The notes beneath the pieces are model-generated. The model searched no databases. It saw nothing but the letters and a program-made list of their open reading frames with translations, and had not been told where the DNA came from. Position numbers and translations under genes: made by a program. Below are positions 53,830-62,439 of a DNA stretch of 64,000 nucleotides, one piece after another. How positions within the stretch are numbered: position 1 is the first letter of the stretch; each line of letters starts with the position of its first letter. The stretch comes from Vibrio aphrogenes (GTDB lineage Bacteria > Pseudomonadota > Gammaproteobacteria > Enterobacterales > Vibrionaceae): assembly GCF_002157735.2 (NCBI RefSeq), contig NZ_AP018690.1, positions 682,001 through 746,000 on the forward strand, in the 5' to 3' direction.

Positions 53830-54714
53830 ATGAGTGAGTCATCTCAAACGCTTGACAATCATACCGTGAAAGCGACAACCATACCCGGTGGGAAAGCCGC
53901 GCAAAGCCATTCTTTGCAAATCCAACATATTCCCACTATGCGTGAGTTTGCTTTCACTCCCCTGATCCGTATTTTTCACTGGACGCGTTTTCTATCTATT
54001 TTGATTTTAATCGCCACCGGGTTTTACATCGCTTGGCCATTTTTAATGTCACCAAAATCAACCGATGTTTTAGTGCAAGGCTGGCTACGTTTTGGTCACC
54101 TCATCTGTGGCTTTTTATTTTCTGGCATTACCATTGTACGTTGTTATTTATTCTTATTTTCCAAAGACAACAGCGAACGTCGCTCCTTAAAAGATGCCTT
54201 GAGAAAAGATCGCTGGATTGCGCAAATAAAAGCCTACATTTTCTTAGGTAAGCCGGATGAAAAAGCCGGGTTATATGGCCCAATGCAATTAGTAACTTAT
54301 GCGGTATTTTATACTTGCTCATTAGTCATGGTATTTACCGGCCTAGCCTTATATGCCCACGTGTATCACCAAGGTTTAGGCGGGTTAATTTATGAGCCTT
54401 CCACTTGGTTAGTCAAAGCAGTGGGCGGACTGGCGAACTTACGGAATTTACACCATTACTTTACTTGGGTCTTTATTGTGTTCTTATTCTTGCATGTCTA
54501 CTTAGCAATTTGGACTGGTTTACGCTTTAAGAAAGCTGCGGTCGATGCCATTATTTCTGGCTATGATTATCATACCGAAGAACACTTATCGGTTGCGGCG
54601 GCCTTGTCTGAACAACTCTCTAAAAAACAAGAGCAAACTGACAGTCAAAATGCCAATACCCCCAAAACCAAGACGCCCAAAATAGATACCTCAAACACAG
54701 ATACTCAAAAATGA
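53830..54714 (+). CDS. hyaC: Ni/Fe-hydrogenase b-type cytochrome subunit
   Basis: A 294-residue inner-membrane cytochrome b that passes electrons from the small subunit to quinone. Four membrane helices are visible, with haem-ligand histidines in IRIFHWTRF, RFGHLICGF and LHHYFTWVFIVFLFLHVYLA. An upstream TTG extension of six codons is rejected because the ATG at 53830 has AAAGGA eight bases before it. The last 30 residues are a Lys/Thr/Asn/Gln-rich hydrophilic tail, longer than usual for HyaC. It overlaps hyaD (ATGA). Confidence 0.92.
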   Translation: MSESSQTLDNHTVKATTIPGGKAAQSHSLQIQHIPTMREFAFTPLIRIFHWTRFLSILILIATGFYIAWPFLMSPKSTDVLVQGWLRFGHLICGFLFSGITIVRCYLFLFSKDNSERRSLKDALRKDRWIAQIKAYIFLGKPDEKAGLYGPMQLVTYAVFYTCSLVMVFTGLALYAHVYHQGLGGLIYEPSTWLVKAVGGLANLRNLHHYFTWVFIVFLFLHVYLAIWTGLRFKKAAVDAIISGYDYHTEEHLSVAAALSEQLSKKQEQTDSQNANTPKTKTPKIDTSNTDTQK

Positions 54715-55358
54715 TGCCATCCACACATCGAACCCACCCCGCTGACAGCGAATTGTCGGCGGGTGAACCGTCAGCCAACCCCACGAAACTTCTGCTGCTT
54801 GGCATTGGTAATATTTTATATGGCGATGAAGGCATCGGCGTGCATTTTACCAATTACCTTAAAGATAAATATCACTTTCAACATGCTGATTTTATAATAG
54901 ATATTATCGACGGTGGCACCTTAGCCCATGGGTTAATTCCACTATTATCTGAATACGAGCAATTGATTGTTGTTGACACGATTAACAGCGCCACAGGCAA
55001 ACCAGGTGATGTGTATTGGTTCGATTTTGATCATGCCCCCGCCGATGTTGATTGGCAAGGCAGCGCACATGAAGTTGAAATGCTGCAAACCTTAATCATG
55101 ATGGATATGGTCGGTGACCGCCCTCACACCTTGGTATTAGGCGTCATTCCAACGATCATCGAACCCATGTTTATGGGGCTCACCGAACGCATTAAATCAT
55201 CGGTTGCCACCATGGAACGTACCGTTATCCAACACTTAATCGAATTAGGATTTACCATCAACGAACACCTGCCCAACTTAACGATTGATGATGTGATCCC
55301 CGACGCACAAAAACGTACCCTTGACTCAATTCTCTTAAACGAACGAAAAACGCTATGA
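54711..55358 (+). CDS. hyaD: hydrogenase maturation endopeptidase
   Basis: A 215-residue protease of the HyaD/HybD family that cuts the C-terminal peptide from the large subunit after nickel insertion. GIGNILYGDEGIGVHF (nickel-sensing acidic residue), DGGTLAHGLIPLL, VVDTINS and HEVEMLQTL (histidine ligand) are visible. A polar N-terminal extension of about 25 residues precedes the family start. It overlaps hyaC upstream and the HypF-like gene downstream as ATGA in both cases, so the last genes are tightly coupled. Confidence 0.92.
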   Translation: MMPSTHRTHPADSELSAGEPSANPTKLLLLGIGNILYGDEGIGVHFTNYLKDKYHFQHADFIIDIIDGGTLAHGLIPLLSEYEQLIVVDTINSATGKPGDVYWFDFDHAPADVDWQGSAHEVEMLQTLIMMDMVGDRPHTLVLGVIPTIIEPMFMGLTERIKSSVATMERTVIQHLIELGFTINEHLPNLTIDDVIPDAQKRTLDSILLNERKTL

Positions 55359-57310
55359 CTTCTCCTGTGATGACTTCCACTTTGCTTGGCTTTGATTTTT
55401 ACTGCACGCAACCGGTCGCATTTTATCAACACCTGTGTAATCACTATCTGAGTCAGGCATTTGATATTCAGCTACTTCAACACACGAATCAAGGCTTAGC
55501 TATCAGTATTGATAATGGCCACTTAACTAATGGTCAATACCGTTACCGTATAGAAGCGCAAGGGACGCAGCCACAACTAGAACAATTAGCCGAACGCATT
55601 GCTCACGATTTTTTACTCTCAGCGCATTTAATCAAGGCAACTATCACTCCGTTGTCACAAAGCAACGGCAACAAAGCTCCTTTGCCTTTGCAACTGACCA
55701 CCAAAGCAAACTCAACCCGCTGGCTGAGCAAGAAAGCACACACGTCACACAATGCTGCGCCTATTTATCAACAAACCGGGCTGGATTACTGCCAACGCTG
55801 CACTCCGCTTTTTGGCGATAATCAGAGCCCTCAATTTGGTCAACTCGACCTCCCGTGTAGCTGTTGCCATGGTGAACAAGCCTATTCATCACAACCGCTT
55901 ACCTTAGCTCAAATAACCTCACTGGCGACACAATTGATGCAGCAAGGTAAGGTCGATTTACGTGCCATCGGCATCGACTTACAATTGAGCACACCGTCAG
56001 CTCAAACTCATACTACAGCAACACTGCGCCCACTGGTGTTGATCTGTAACCCCAATACCTTATCGCAATTTTTTCAAGCAAGTCACGAACAAGTCATCAC
56101 CTTATCATGCTTAGAAAAACCAAGCTTAACCTTAACTACTCAACCACAAGCCGCCATTAATGCACCACGTTGTGAAGTGCGTTTTGCCTTTAACCGTGCC
56201 TTGATTGTTTTCACCGAGTATTTACGTCAGCAAGGTATCGATTGGCTGTATTATCACACCCAGCAACCCTTACCCAGTATGGACTTTATTCATCAGCAAT
56301 GGTTGTATCGCCAACGCCCCTCTCCAATACATTTCTACGCACCAGAAAGCTTACACGATGAGGCCGTTCAGCTAGGTTATCAAGCACAAATGAAGCAAGG
56401 GTTGCTCAGCGTGCAACTCAATAACACCGCTGCCACTAGCCCATGCAAGCCAGAGCAACAAGCCATTAATGCGTTATTAGCCGCTCGATTGACTCAACCG
56501 TTGCGCCAACAAAAAGACGCGGCTTGTATTTACCTGAGCGCCTATTACCCCAGCCAAATCGTGACCAGCAATAGCGTGAGCCAAAGCGGACGTATTGAAA
56601 AAGACCGACCACACAGCGCCTTTACTTGGCCGCAACTGCCAGAAACGGGAGAAGAAATTCTACAAACTCTCGCAAACTCAATCACCCCAAGTATTGAAGG
56701 AAACTTACTCACTCAACATACAATATTAGATAAGTATCAACATCATTTTGCCGAGCGAATGACCGCGATTAAAGCGCTCAATCTCACAGCGCCAACGGAT
56801 AATCTGCATTCTCTACTTATTGTTGCGTCTGCTGTGCTGGGGCTGTCTCATCCACACTCCAATCAAATATCTATTGACCGCTTTATTGCACAAGCACAAC
56901 AATTTCCAGCCTCTCATGCACCAAGAATAGATTTTCCTCAACGCAGCACCGCCAATAATATTATGAGTTTCGATTGGTGCCAAAGCATCAAAAGCTTGAT
57001 GAGTTTTTGTTTAGCAGAACAGACGGAAAAAGGCTCTGACAGTGATAGCCACACTGCCGCTCGATTGGCTTACGGATTGATGGATTCCTTAGCTGATGAC
57101 ATGACAACGTGGATTGAACATCTCGATCAAAAAGTCGGAATCCAACAAGTACTGTTAGCGGGCGAAGACTTTCAATACTCCGTCTTTAGCCAGCAATTAA
57201 CCAAAAGACTTTGTTGTAACTACGTCGTGAGTATCAACCCACTCTTAGATCTGGAAGGAGCGAACTTAGCCGTCGGGGCACTGTACTTACCACAACGCCG
57301 CCGACGTTAG
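55355..57310 (+). CDS. diverged HypF-like protein of the hydrogenase operon
   Basis: A 651-residue protein that reads as a worn relative of the carbamoyltransferase HypF. One HypF-type zinc finger with exact spacing is present (Cys146-x2-Cys149-x18-Cys168-x2-Cys171). A segment QHHFAER (462-468) recalls the HypF HHHAH motif, and the closing region resembles the Kae1-like end. The acylphosphatase motif, the second zinc finger and the SGG/NDGG nucleotide motifs of active HypF are missing or altered. Being last in hyaABCD and coupled to hyaD, it is probably an accessory maturation or chaperone factor. A genuine HypF should exist elsewhere. Confidence 0.6.
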   Translation: MTSPVMTSTLLGFDFYCTQPVAFYQHLCNHYLSQAFDIQLLQHTNQGLAISIDNGHLTNGQYRYRIEAQGTQPQLEQLAERIAHDFLLSAHLIKATITPLSQSNGNKAPLPLQLTTKANSTRWLSKKAHTSHNAAPIYQQTGLDYCQRCTPLFGDNQSPQFGQLDLPCSCCHGEQAYSSQPLTLAQITSLATQLMQQGKVDLRAIGIDLQLSTPSAQTHTTATLRPLVLICNPNTLSQFFQASHEQVITLSCLEKPSLTLTTQPQAAINAPRCEVRFAFNRALIVFTEYLRQQGIDWLYYHTQQPLPSMDFIHQQWLYRQRPSPIHFYAPESLHDEAVQLGYQAQMKQGLLSVQLNNTAATSPCKPEQQAINALLAARLTQPLRQQKDAACIYLSAYYPSQIVTSNSVSQSGRIEKDRPHSAFTWPQLPETGEEILQTLANSITPSIEGNLLTQHTILDKYQHHFAERMTAIKALNLTAPTDNLHSLLIVASAVLGLSHPHSNQISIDRFIAQAQQFPASHAPRIDFPQRSTANNIMSFDWCQSIKSLMSFCLAEQTEKGSDSDSHTAARLAYGLMDSLADDMTTWIEHLDQKVGIQQVLLAGEDFQYSVFSQQLTKRLCCNYVVSINPLLDLEGANLAVGALYLPQRRRR

Positions 57311-57640
57311 TTTAAACAAAGCCTGCCTCTATTCAAATATGAAAATAAGAGTTAATAGGAGTAACGAAGCTAATGCAAATTATGGATATAGATAAGCGTT
57401 TACTAAACTAGCGATAATAGAGACTGAGGGTATTCAAAATATATTTAGTTGAAGTTTGAATGAACTCCCCAACTCATAATATTTATCTTTGCTTTGAAGC
57501 CACTGAAACATTTACACTGTAAATAAGTTAAAAGTCAGTATCTTCTTTTAAGCAAAACATTCCTCTATCGGACTATAACACTTTCCAGTTTTAATATTAT
57601 TCATCATTTAACAGCTTCGACATATTTTCCCCGTGACAAG
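57311..57640. other. intergenic region after the hydrogenase operon
   Basis: About 330 bp, AT-rich, with no convincing gene, hairpin or regulatory site. The end near 57600 is the 3' flank of the TetR gene. Confidence 0.5.
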
Positions 57641-58198
57641 TTATAACGGTTTATTTATTACTTGGGTGAGCATTTTGATACATTGCTTGGTTACGTCATG
57701 CTGACCTGTTACGTATGCGGTAGTAATTGCCCCCTCTTTCATAAGACAGATTGTATCTACTAAGGTAGGAGGGGCTCCAGGTAAGAATTGCTCAATAATA
57801 TTTCTAACGTCGTGCTTATGCTTACAACAATATAGGGCAACTTCGTTATTAGGTTGGCCAAACTCGGCTGCGCTATTAATAAAAAAACACCCCCGAAAAT
57901 GACCTAACATAGGTTCATCGCTATCAAACCAACTCTTCAAAGCGGTAAAAAGTCTTTCAATTAAATCTTGAGGACTTGTTGAAGCCTTTAACTTTAATGT
58001 TAACCATTCTATAAAGATATTATGCCTTTCTTCGAGTACGGCTAGTATTAACTGCTCTTTACTTTGAAAATGATGATAAAGCGTCTTTTTAGCGACCCCA
58101 GACACTTTCAATACTTCGTTAATACCAACCGAATTAATACCATTATCATAAAACAGATGTAACGCTGTCTTTACTAATAATTGTCTTTTTTCATTCAT
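57641..58198 (-). CDS. TetR/AcrR family transcriptional regulator
   Basis: A 185-residue repressor. The N-terminal helix-turn-helix is clear: MNEKRQLLVKTALHLFYDNG, then GINEVLKVSGVAKKTLYHHFQSKEQLI. A ligand-binding domain of about 125 residues with three cysteines follows. It is divergent from the HPP membrane protein gene, and two palindromes overlap the shared promoter region, so it probably represses itself and that neighbour. The inducer is unknown. Confidence 0.9.
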   Translation of the reverse strand: MNEKRQLLVKTALHLFYDNGINSVGINEVLKVSGVAKKTLYHHFQSKEQLILAVLEERHNIFIEWLTLKLKASTSPQDLIERLFTALKSWFDSDEPMLGHFRGCFFINSAAEFGQPNNEVALYCCKHKHDVRNIIEQFLPGAPPTLVDTICLMKEGAITTAYVTGQHDVTKQCIKMLTQVINKPL

Positions 58199-58234
58199 TT
58201 TGATGCCTTAAGAATATCTCACCAATAATCTTTC

Positions 58235-58287
58235 TTGACAAAGGTAGACCAATTTGTCTATTTTAACAAGTAGACAAATTTGTCTAC
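58235..58287. promoter_or_regulatory. divergent promoter with twin TetR-type operators
   Basis: TAGACCAATTTGTCTA (58245-58260, one mismatched pair) and GTAGACAAATTTGTCTAC (58270-58287, a perfect 18-bp palindrome) share the half-site TAGACAAAT and are centred 26 bp apart. A rightward promoter TTGACA (58235-58240), 18-bp spacer, TATTTT (58259-58264) is covered by the first site. Confidence 0.75.
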
Positions 58288-58302
58288 AAAAAGGAAAGTT
58301 TT

Positions 58303-58767
58303 ATGAAAAGGTTTATTCTCCCTATAATTTCTGGACTTGGCGCCACTTTAGCAATAGGTCTACTTGCACTATTAAATGGCACTCTCAAAGATATTGTGCT
58401 ACTCATGGCCCCATTTGGAGCAACAGCAGTATTAGTATTTGGGATCCCAGATAGCCCACTTGCTCAGCCTAAAAATGTCATTTTCGGTCATTTAATCACA
58501 GCGATGATTGGTATAATATTTGTACAATACATAGGTATAACTCCGTTGGATTTAGGACTTGCAACAGGTTTAGGAGTCACAGCTATGCTAGTAACAAACA
58601 CGACTCACCCACCAGCTGGGGCTAATCCATTATTAATTATGTTGTCAGGACAAAATTGGGAATTTTTAATCTCACCAGTCTTAATTGGAGCTTTAGTCAT
58701 TGTTGCATTAGGAAAGACGATGCTAAGATTTCAGCATCAGATAATCAGCAATAAAAAACCTAACTAA
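58303..58767 (+). CDS. HPP family membrane protein
   Basis: A 154-residue inner-membrane protein with four hydrophobic helices and the namesake motif THPPAGANPLL near residues 101-111. MAPFGATAVLVFG and SPLAQPKNVIFGH are also family blocks. Some plant and cyanobacterial HPP proteins move nitrite; bacterial members are mostly uncharacterised. AAGGA precedes the ATG, just after the second operator. The metal-dependent hydrolase gene begins 10 bp downstream and may be co-transcribed. Confidence 0.9.
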   Translation: MKRFILPIISGLGATLAIGLLALLNGTLKDIVLLMAPFGATAVLVFGIPDSPLAQPKNVIFGHLITAMIGIIFVQYIGITPLDLGLATGLGVTAMLVTNTTHPPAGANPLLIMLSGQNWEFLISPVLIGALVIVALGKTMLRFQHQIISNKKPN

Positions 58768-58776
58768 GGACAGCCA

Positions 58777-59772
58777 ATGGATCCGGTTTCTCAAGGTGTA
58801 TTAGGTGCAACGGCAGCATTATTAGTGTCTAACAAGAGTCATCGTGTTCATGCGGCAAAAGTGGGTTGTGTGGCTGGGTTAGCACCCGATTTAGATGTCT
58901 TAATCAAATCCAGCTCCGACCCTCTGCTGGCGTTGGAATTTCATCGGCAATTTACCCATTCGCTCTTTTTTATTCCTATTGGCGGCTTGATCGTCGCCTT
59001 TTTACTTTGGGCGGTGGTATACCGGCAAGTGCCTTTTAAGCAAACCCTGTTATTCGCCACGATTGGTTATGCTACTCACGGCTTATTAGACGCTTTCACC
59101 ACCTACGGCACCCAACTATTGTGGCCGCTGTCTAATCAACGTATCGCGTGGGATATGATTGGCATTATCGACCCCTTGGTTACTGTTCCATTACTTCTCG
59201 CAGTCATACTGACTTGCCGCACTAAAGCCAAAAAATGGATCGTTATCGGCTCACTCTTCTTTGTCGCTTATATGAGTTTTGGCGCCCTGCAACATCATCG
59301 CGCTTTGCAAGCGGTACAACTGATGGCCAGTGCTCATACTACGCCTATTCAGCGAGTTAAAGCCATGCCGACGATTGGTAATTTACTGGTGTGGCGTACG
59401 CTTTATCAGGCAGGAGATCAATATTACGTCAATGCACTAAGAATCTCGTTATTTGGGGAGATCAAAATGTACCCAGGTCAAAGCATTGCGGTACTCAACC
59501 AACAAAAAGCCTTCCCAACTTTAGATAAACACAGCGTGCAACAACAAGACATACAACGCTTTCGTTGGTTTAGTGATGGTTGGTTAGTATCATCCCCTTC
59601 CACTCCTAATGCCATTGCTGATTTACGCTATTCACCTCAAGTTAATGGCACTACACCGCTGTGGGAGATTGTGATTACACCGCATCAATCTGAGCAACAT
59701 ATTAGCTATCAAAGCCATACTCAAGAAAACCAACGACAATTACTCCCTTGGCAAATATTAACCGATCATTAA
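58777..59772 (+). CDS. membrane-bound metal-dependent hydrolase (DUF457/YdjM-like)
   Basis: A 331-residue protein. The N-terminal DPVSQGVLGATAA, APDLD and FHRQFTHSLFF motifs are the Asp/His metal-binding set of the DUF457 family, and HGLLDAFTTYGTQLLWP adds the next His and Asp. Four to five membrane helices follow (to about 175), then a soluble C-terminal domain of about 150 residues. Members are annotated as membrane-bound hydrolases, but their substrate is unknown. It starts 10 bp after the HPP gene. Confidence 0.85.
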   Translation: MDPVSQGVLGATAALLVSNKSHRVHAAKVGCVAGLAPDLDVLIKSSSDPLLALEFHRQFTHSLFFIPIGGLIVAFLLWAVVYRQVPFKQTLLFATIGYATHGLLDAFTTYGTQLLWPLSNQRIAWDMIGIIDPLVTVPLLLAVILTCRTKAKKWIVIGSLFFVAYMSFGALQHHRALQAVQLMASAHTTPIQRVKAMPTIGNLLVWRTLYQAGDQYYVNALRISLFGEIKMYPGQSIAVLNQQKAFPTLDKHSVQQQDIQRFRWFSDGWLVSSPSTPNAIADLRYSPQVNGTTPLWEIVITPHQSEQHISYQSHTQENQRQLLPWQILTDH

Positions 59773-59927
59773 TGGCCGTTTTCCCACGGCTTCTACCTTA
59801 AAATCATCAAAAGTACCGATAAAGTCGTTGCTTCTGCATTTTAGAGCCGTACTTCAAGTAGGTGAAAGCCACGAGCCATGCTATACTCCGCTCCCTTGTA
59901 ATTTAACCCGGTTAATATGGTGAACAC

Positions 59928-60284
59928 ATGAGCCAACAAAACGAACTACAACAACTTAATAATCGACTCGATAAGTGCCGCCATAAACTTGCTGCAGCAC
60001 AAAAGCGTGCGGATAAAGCCATGATTTATCAATTTGAAGCTGAGATTAATCAACTCAGTAAAAAAGTTGCTCAAATCAACCACAAACAAAGTTATGACAT
60101 CAATAAAGAACGTAAAGCTTTATTAGCGATGCCTTTTAGCCGTGCCCTAACTAAAGAAGAAAAAGCCGATCAAGGCAAACTGAAAAAATCAATCAAAGGC
60201 TTAGTGGTGGTTCATCCTCTGACTAAAATTGGTAAAGCATTAAACCTAGAAGAAATGACTGGCTTTGCACCGAAAGAATTTTAA
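59928..60284 (+). CDS. YibL family ribosome-associated protein
   Basis: A 118-residue basic, coiled-coil-rich protein. ELQQLNNRLDKCRHKL opens it and KIGKALNLEEMTGFAP closes it, both characteristic of YibL, which is found with large ribosomal subunits in E. coli. Its precise role is unknown. It is monocistronic with its own terminator. Confidence 0.85.
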   Translation: MSQQNELQQLNNRLDKCRHKLAAAQKRADKAMIYQFEAEINQLSKKVAQINHKQSYDINKERKALLAMPFSRALTKEEKADQGKLKKSIKGLVVVHPLTKIGKALNLEEMTGFAPKEF

Positions 60285-60312
60285 GTAGCCCAATCTCACG
60301 TTATACTGCAAT

Positions 60313-60348
60313 AGGATGGTAAAACCCCTCGGTTTATCATCCTTTTTT
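60313..60348 (+). terminator. rho-independent terminator of the yibL-like gene
   Basis: An imperfect 12-13-bp stem (AGGATGGTAAAACC with GGTTTATCATCCT) and a CCTC loop run directly into six T residues (60343-60348). It begins 29 bp after the stop codon. Confidence 0.85.
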
Positions 60349-60388
60349 ATGTCTACTCATTGTTACTATTGATAAATAAAAGAACATT

Positions 60389-61099
60389 ATGAACAAAAGC
60401 CTAATCACAAACCTCATCTCCATTCTTCTTTTGATTATTGGTTATCAAATACAAAACACCATCGTGTTGTATGCGGGCCTGTTTGCCTTTTCTGGTGCTA
60501 TCACAAACTGGCTCGCCATTCACATGCTGTTTGAAAAAGTCCCAGGCTTATATGGATCTGGCGTGATCCCTGCACGGTTTGAAGAATTTAAAGCGGCGAT
60601 TAAACACCTCATGATGGATCAATTCTTTACCCAAAAAAATATAGACAAATTTGTAAACCAAGGTATGAGCAGCGCCACCTCATTGGACTTAGCCCCTGTT
60701 ATTAAAAAAATTGATCTCTCACCATCTTTTGATTCATTAACCGACGTCATCATGAATTCATCATTCGGTGGTATGCTGACGATGTTGGGTGGTGTTGAAG
60801 CAATCCAGCCACTAAAACAACCCTTCGTTGAAAAAATGCAAAGCTCAATCATTGATATCAGCCAAAGCGAGCAAGTCAAACAAGCACTCAAAGAACAGTT
60901 TGAACAGCCAGCAATGTTAGAAGACATTCAAACCAATATTGAAAAAATTATTGATCAGCGTTTGAACGAATTAACCCCAAAGATGGTCAAAGAAATCGTG
61001 CAAACTATGATTCAAAAACATTTGGGTTGGTTAGTAGTTTGGGGTGGCATTTTCGGTGGTTTAATCGGGGTCATTTCCGCCATTATCAGCGCAGCCTAA
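60389..61099 (+). CDS. DUF445 family membrane protein
   Basis: A 236-residue protein with a hydrophobic N-terminal pair of helices including GAITNWLAIHMLFE, then GSGVIPARFEEFK. A soluble helical middle follows, and a last C-terminal helix (about 212-234). This is the short gammaproteobacterial form of DUF445. Function is unknown. The RDD gene follows 31 bp downstream and may be co-transcribed. Confidence 0.85.
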   Translation: MNKSLITNLISILLLIIGYQIQNTIVLYAGLFAFSGAITNWLAIHMLFEKVPGLYGSGVIPARFEEFKAAIKHLMMDQFFTQKNIDKFVNQGMSSATSLDLAPVIKKIDLSPSFDSLTDVIMNSSFGGMLTMLGGVEAIQPLKQPFVEKMQSSIIDISQSEQVKQALKEQFEQPAMLEDIQTNIEKIIDQRLNELTPKMVKEIVQTMIQKHLGWLVVWGGIFGGLIGVISAIISAA

Positions 61100-61130
61100 A
61101 AGTGACTCTTAACGGGATAAGCAGTACATT

Positions 61131-61646
61131 ATGAAAAAATTCGAATTACGTGACACCTTAGTGGAATACGAATACGTTGGCTTTTGGTCACGTGTGGGTG
61201 CCAGCATTATCGATACTATTTTATATTCTATCGTGATAGGAATATTAGCGCTTCCAACCTTAGACTCGTATCAACAAAGCTTTTCGACACAAACTGAGCA
61301 TTATTCTTTCTCATCTTACTCGACCTCTTGGACGGGTTCGATGTTATCCGATACTTGGTGGAGTTATATTCCGCTCTTAATTGTGACGGTGTTATTCTGG
61401 AAATTCAAAGGTGCCACACCGGGTAAAATGCTAATTAAAGCTCAAGTGGTCGATGCTAAAACAGGGCAACGTTTAACGACTGTTCAATCCGTCATTCGTT
61501 ATTTGGGCTATTTTTTGTCGACGTTCCTGTTTATGCTGGGTTTTCTTTGGGTGGCATTTGATGGTCGCAAACAAGGTTTACATGACAAAATAGCCGGCAC
61601 TGTGGTTATTCGCCCTAAAGCAGGCACCTTTAAACCCAACCTTTAA
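61131..61646 (+). CDS. RDD family membrane protein
   Basis: A 171-residue inner-membrane protein. The RDD signature residues are in FWSRVGASIIDTILYSIV at the first helix, with GATPGKMLIKAQVVD and DGRKQGLHDKIAGTVVI as the later conserved blocks. Some RDD proteins are linked to Na+/H+ exchange in halophiles, but the role is mostly unknown. A strong terminator follows. Confidence 0.88.
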   Translation: MKKFELRDTLVEYEYVGFWSRVGASIIDTILYSIVIGILALPTLDSYQQSFSTQTEHYSFSSYSTSWTGSMLSDTWWSYIPLLIVTVLFWKFKGATPGKMLIKAQVVDAKTGQRLTTVQSVIRYLGYFLSTFLFMLGFLWVAFDGRKQGLHDKIAGTVVIRPKAGTFKPNL

Positions 61647-61658
61647 TATACTGATGAG

Positions 61659-61686
61659 AGCCTGAATAATGTTCAGGCTTTTTTTA
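61659..61686 (+). terminator. rho-independent terminator
   Basis: AGCCTGAA/TTCAGGCT (61659-61666 and 61672-61679) with a 5-nt loop runs into eight T residues. It closes the DUF445-RDD pair. Confidence 0.92.
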
Positions 61687-61968
61687 TAACTCATTATTTC
61701 TGACAGAATAATAGCAATCACACGACTTATAACCCCTTCATCTATCGCTTTATTCCTCATGTAAGCACTTAATTCGCCTGCCAAGCTTCTCTATTTTATA
61801 AAAATAACCATAAAGGGTTAGGCTCAATAAATATAATGTTATTGCACATCAATAAAATAATGAAATGAGCTTATAAAATAATAAACTATTGAATCCCTCA
61901 TTCAACTCCGAACTGCGACATTTGAAATAGTTATTTCTATATGGATGTATAAGTCTCAAGGTGCAATC
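61687..61968. other. intergenic region
   Basis: About 280 bp, AT-rich. No gene, hairpin or recognised site was seen apart from the presumed promoter of the downstream small membrane gene. Confidence 0.5.
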
Positions 61969-62253
61969 ATGACATTTCTTGAATCGATTACGTTAATGTT
62001 ATCTCTTATTTATAGTGGCAGCCTACTGTATACCGGTGGTAAAAAATTGGGGGCGGTCTTACTGTTATTCGTAATATTTTTTGCCACACTAGCAACTTTA
62101 TATTGGCCTTTATTGCTCACCTTAATATTGGCATGTGTCATTGTGACCGTGGTACATAAACGCGTACCCCATCTTACACAGGTCAATCAAAGGCCAAATA
62201 TTGATCGTCCTCTTACTCATCATGTTTGGGATTCCATTAATCGCCTTTGCTAG
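61969..62253 (+). CDS. small hypothetical membrane protein, possibly frameshifted
   Basis: A 94-residue ORF. The ATG at 61969 has AAGGTG six bases upstream and is preferred to the in-frame ATG at 61945. Residues 1-60 form two to three hydrophobic helices. The last 25 residues are polar and look like out-of-frame sequence. In the next frame a hydrophobic segment (KGQILIVLLLIMFGIP...) runs from about 62183 to a stop at 62329. Either the gene suffered a frameshift near 62165-62190 or a second small membrane protein overlaps it. No family is recognised. Confidence 0.45.
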   Translation: MTFLESITLMLSLIYSGSLLYTGGKKLGAVLLLFVIFFATLATLYWPLLLTLILACVIVTVVHKRVPHLTQVNQRPNIDRPLTHHVWDSINRLC

Positions 62254-62329
62254 TGGATTCTGGCATAGCCAAACGACCAATGAAATCCGTATGCAGTTAA
62301 TTCCATTGATGAATTATATCCATTATTAA
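62147..62329 (+). other. overlapping frame encoding a membrane segment
   Basis: This frame is open from 62147 to the TAA at 62327-62329 and encodes one strong hydrophobic helix followed by WHSQTTNEIRMQ and a short tail. Starts are poor (TTG at 62201, ATG at 62222). It is best read as the displaced C-terminus of the preceding gene. Confidence 0.4.
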
Positions 62330-62439
62330 CAAAGTGCTAGGTCTTGATCCGGAGGCTGAAGACTCAGCTCAAAGTCTCCTATTAATCTTCAGCTTCATTA
62401 ATCTTCAATTTCATTAATAACGAATGCGTCGAGCAGATT

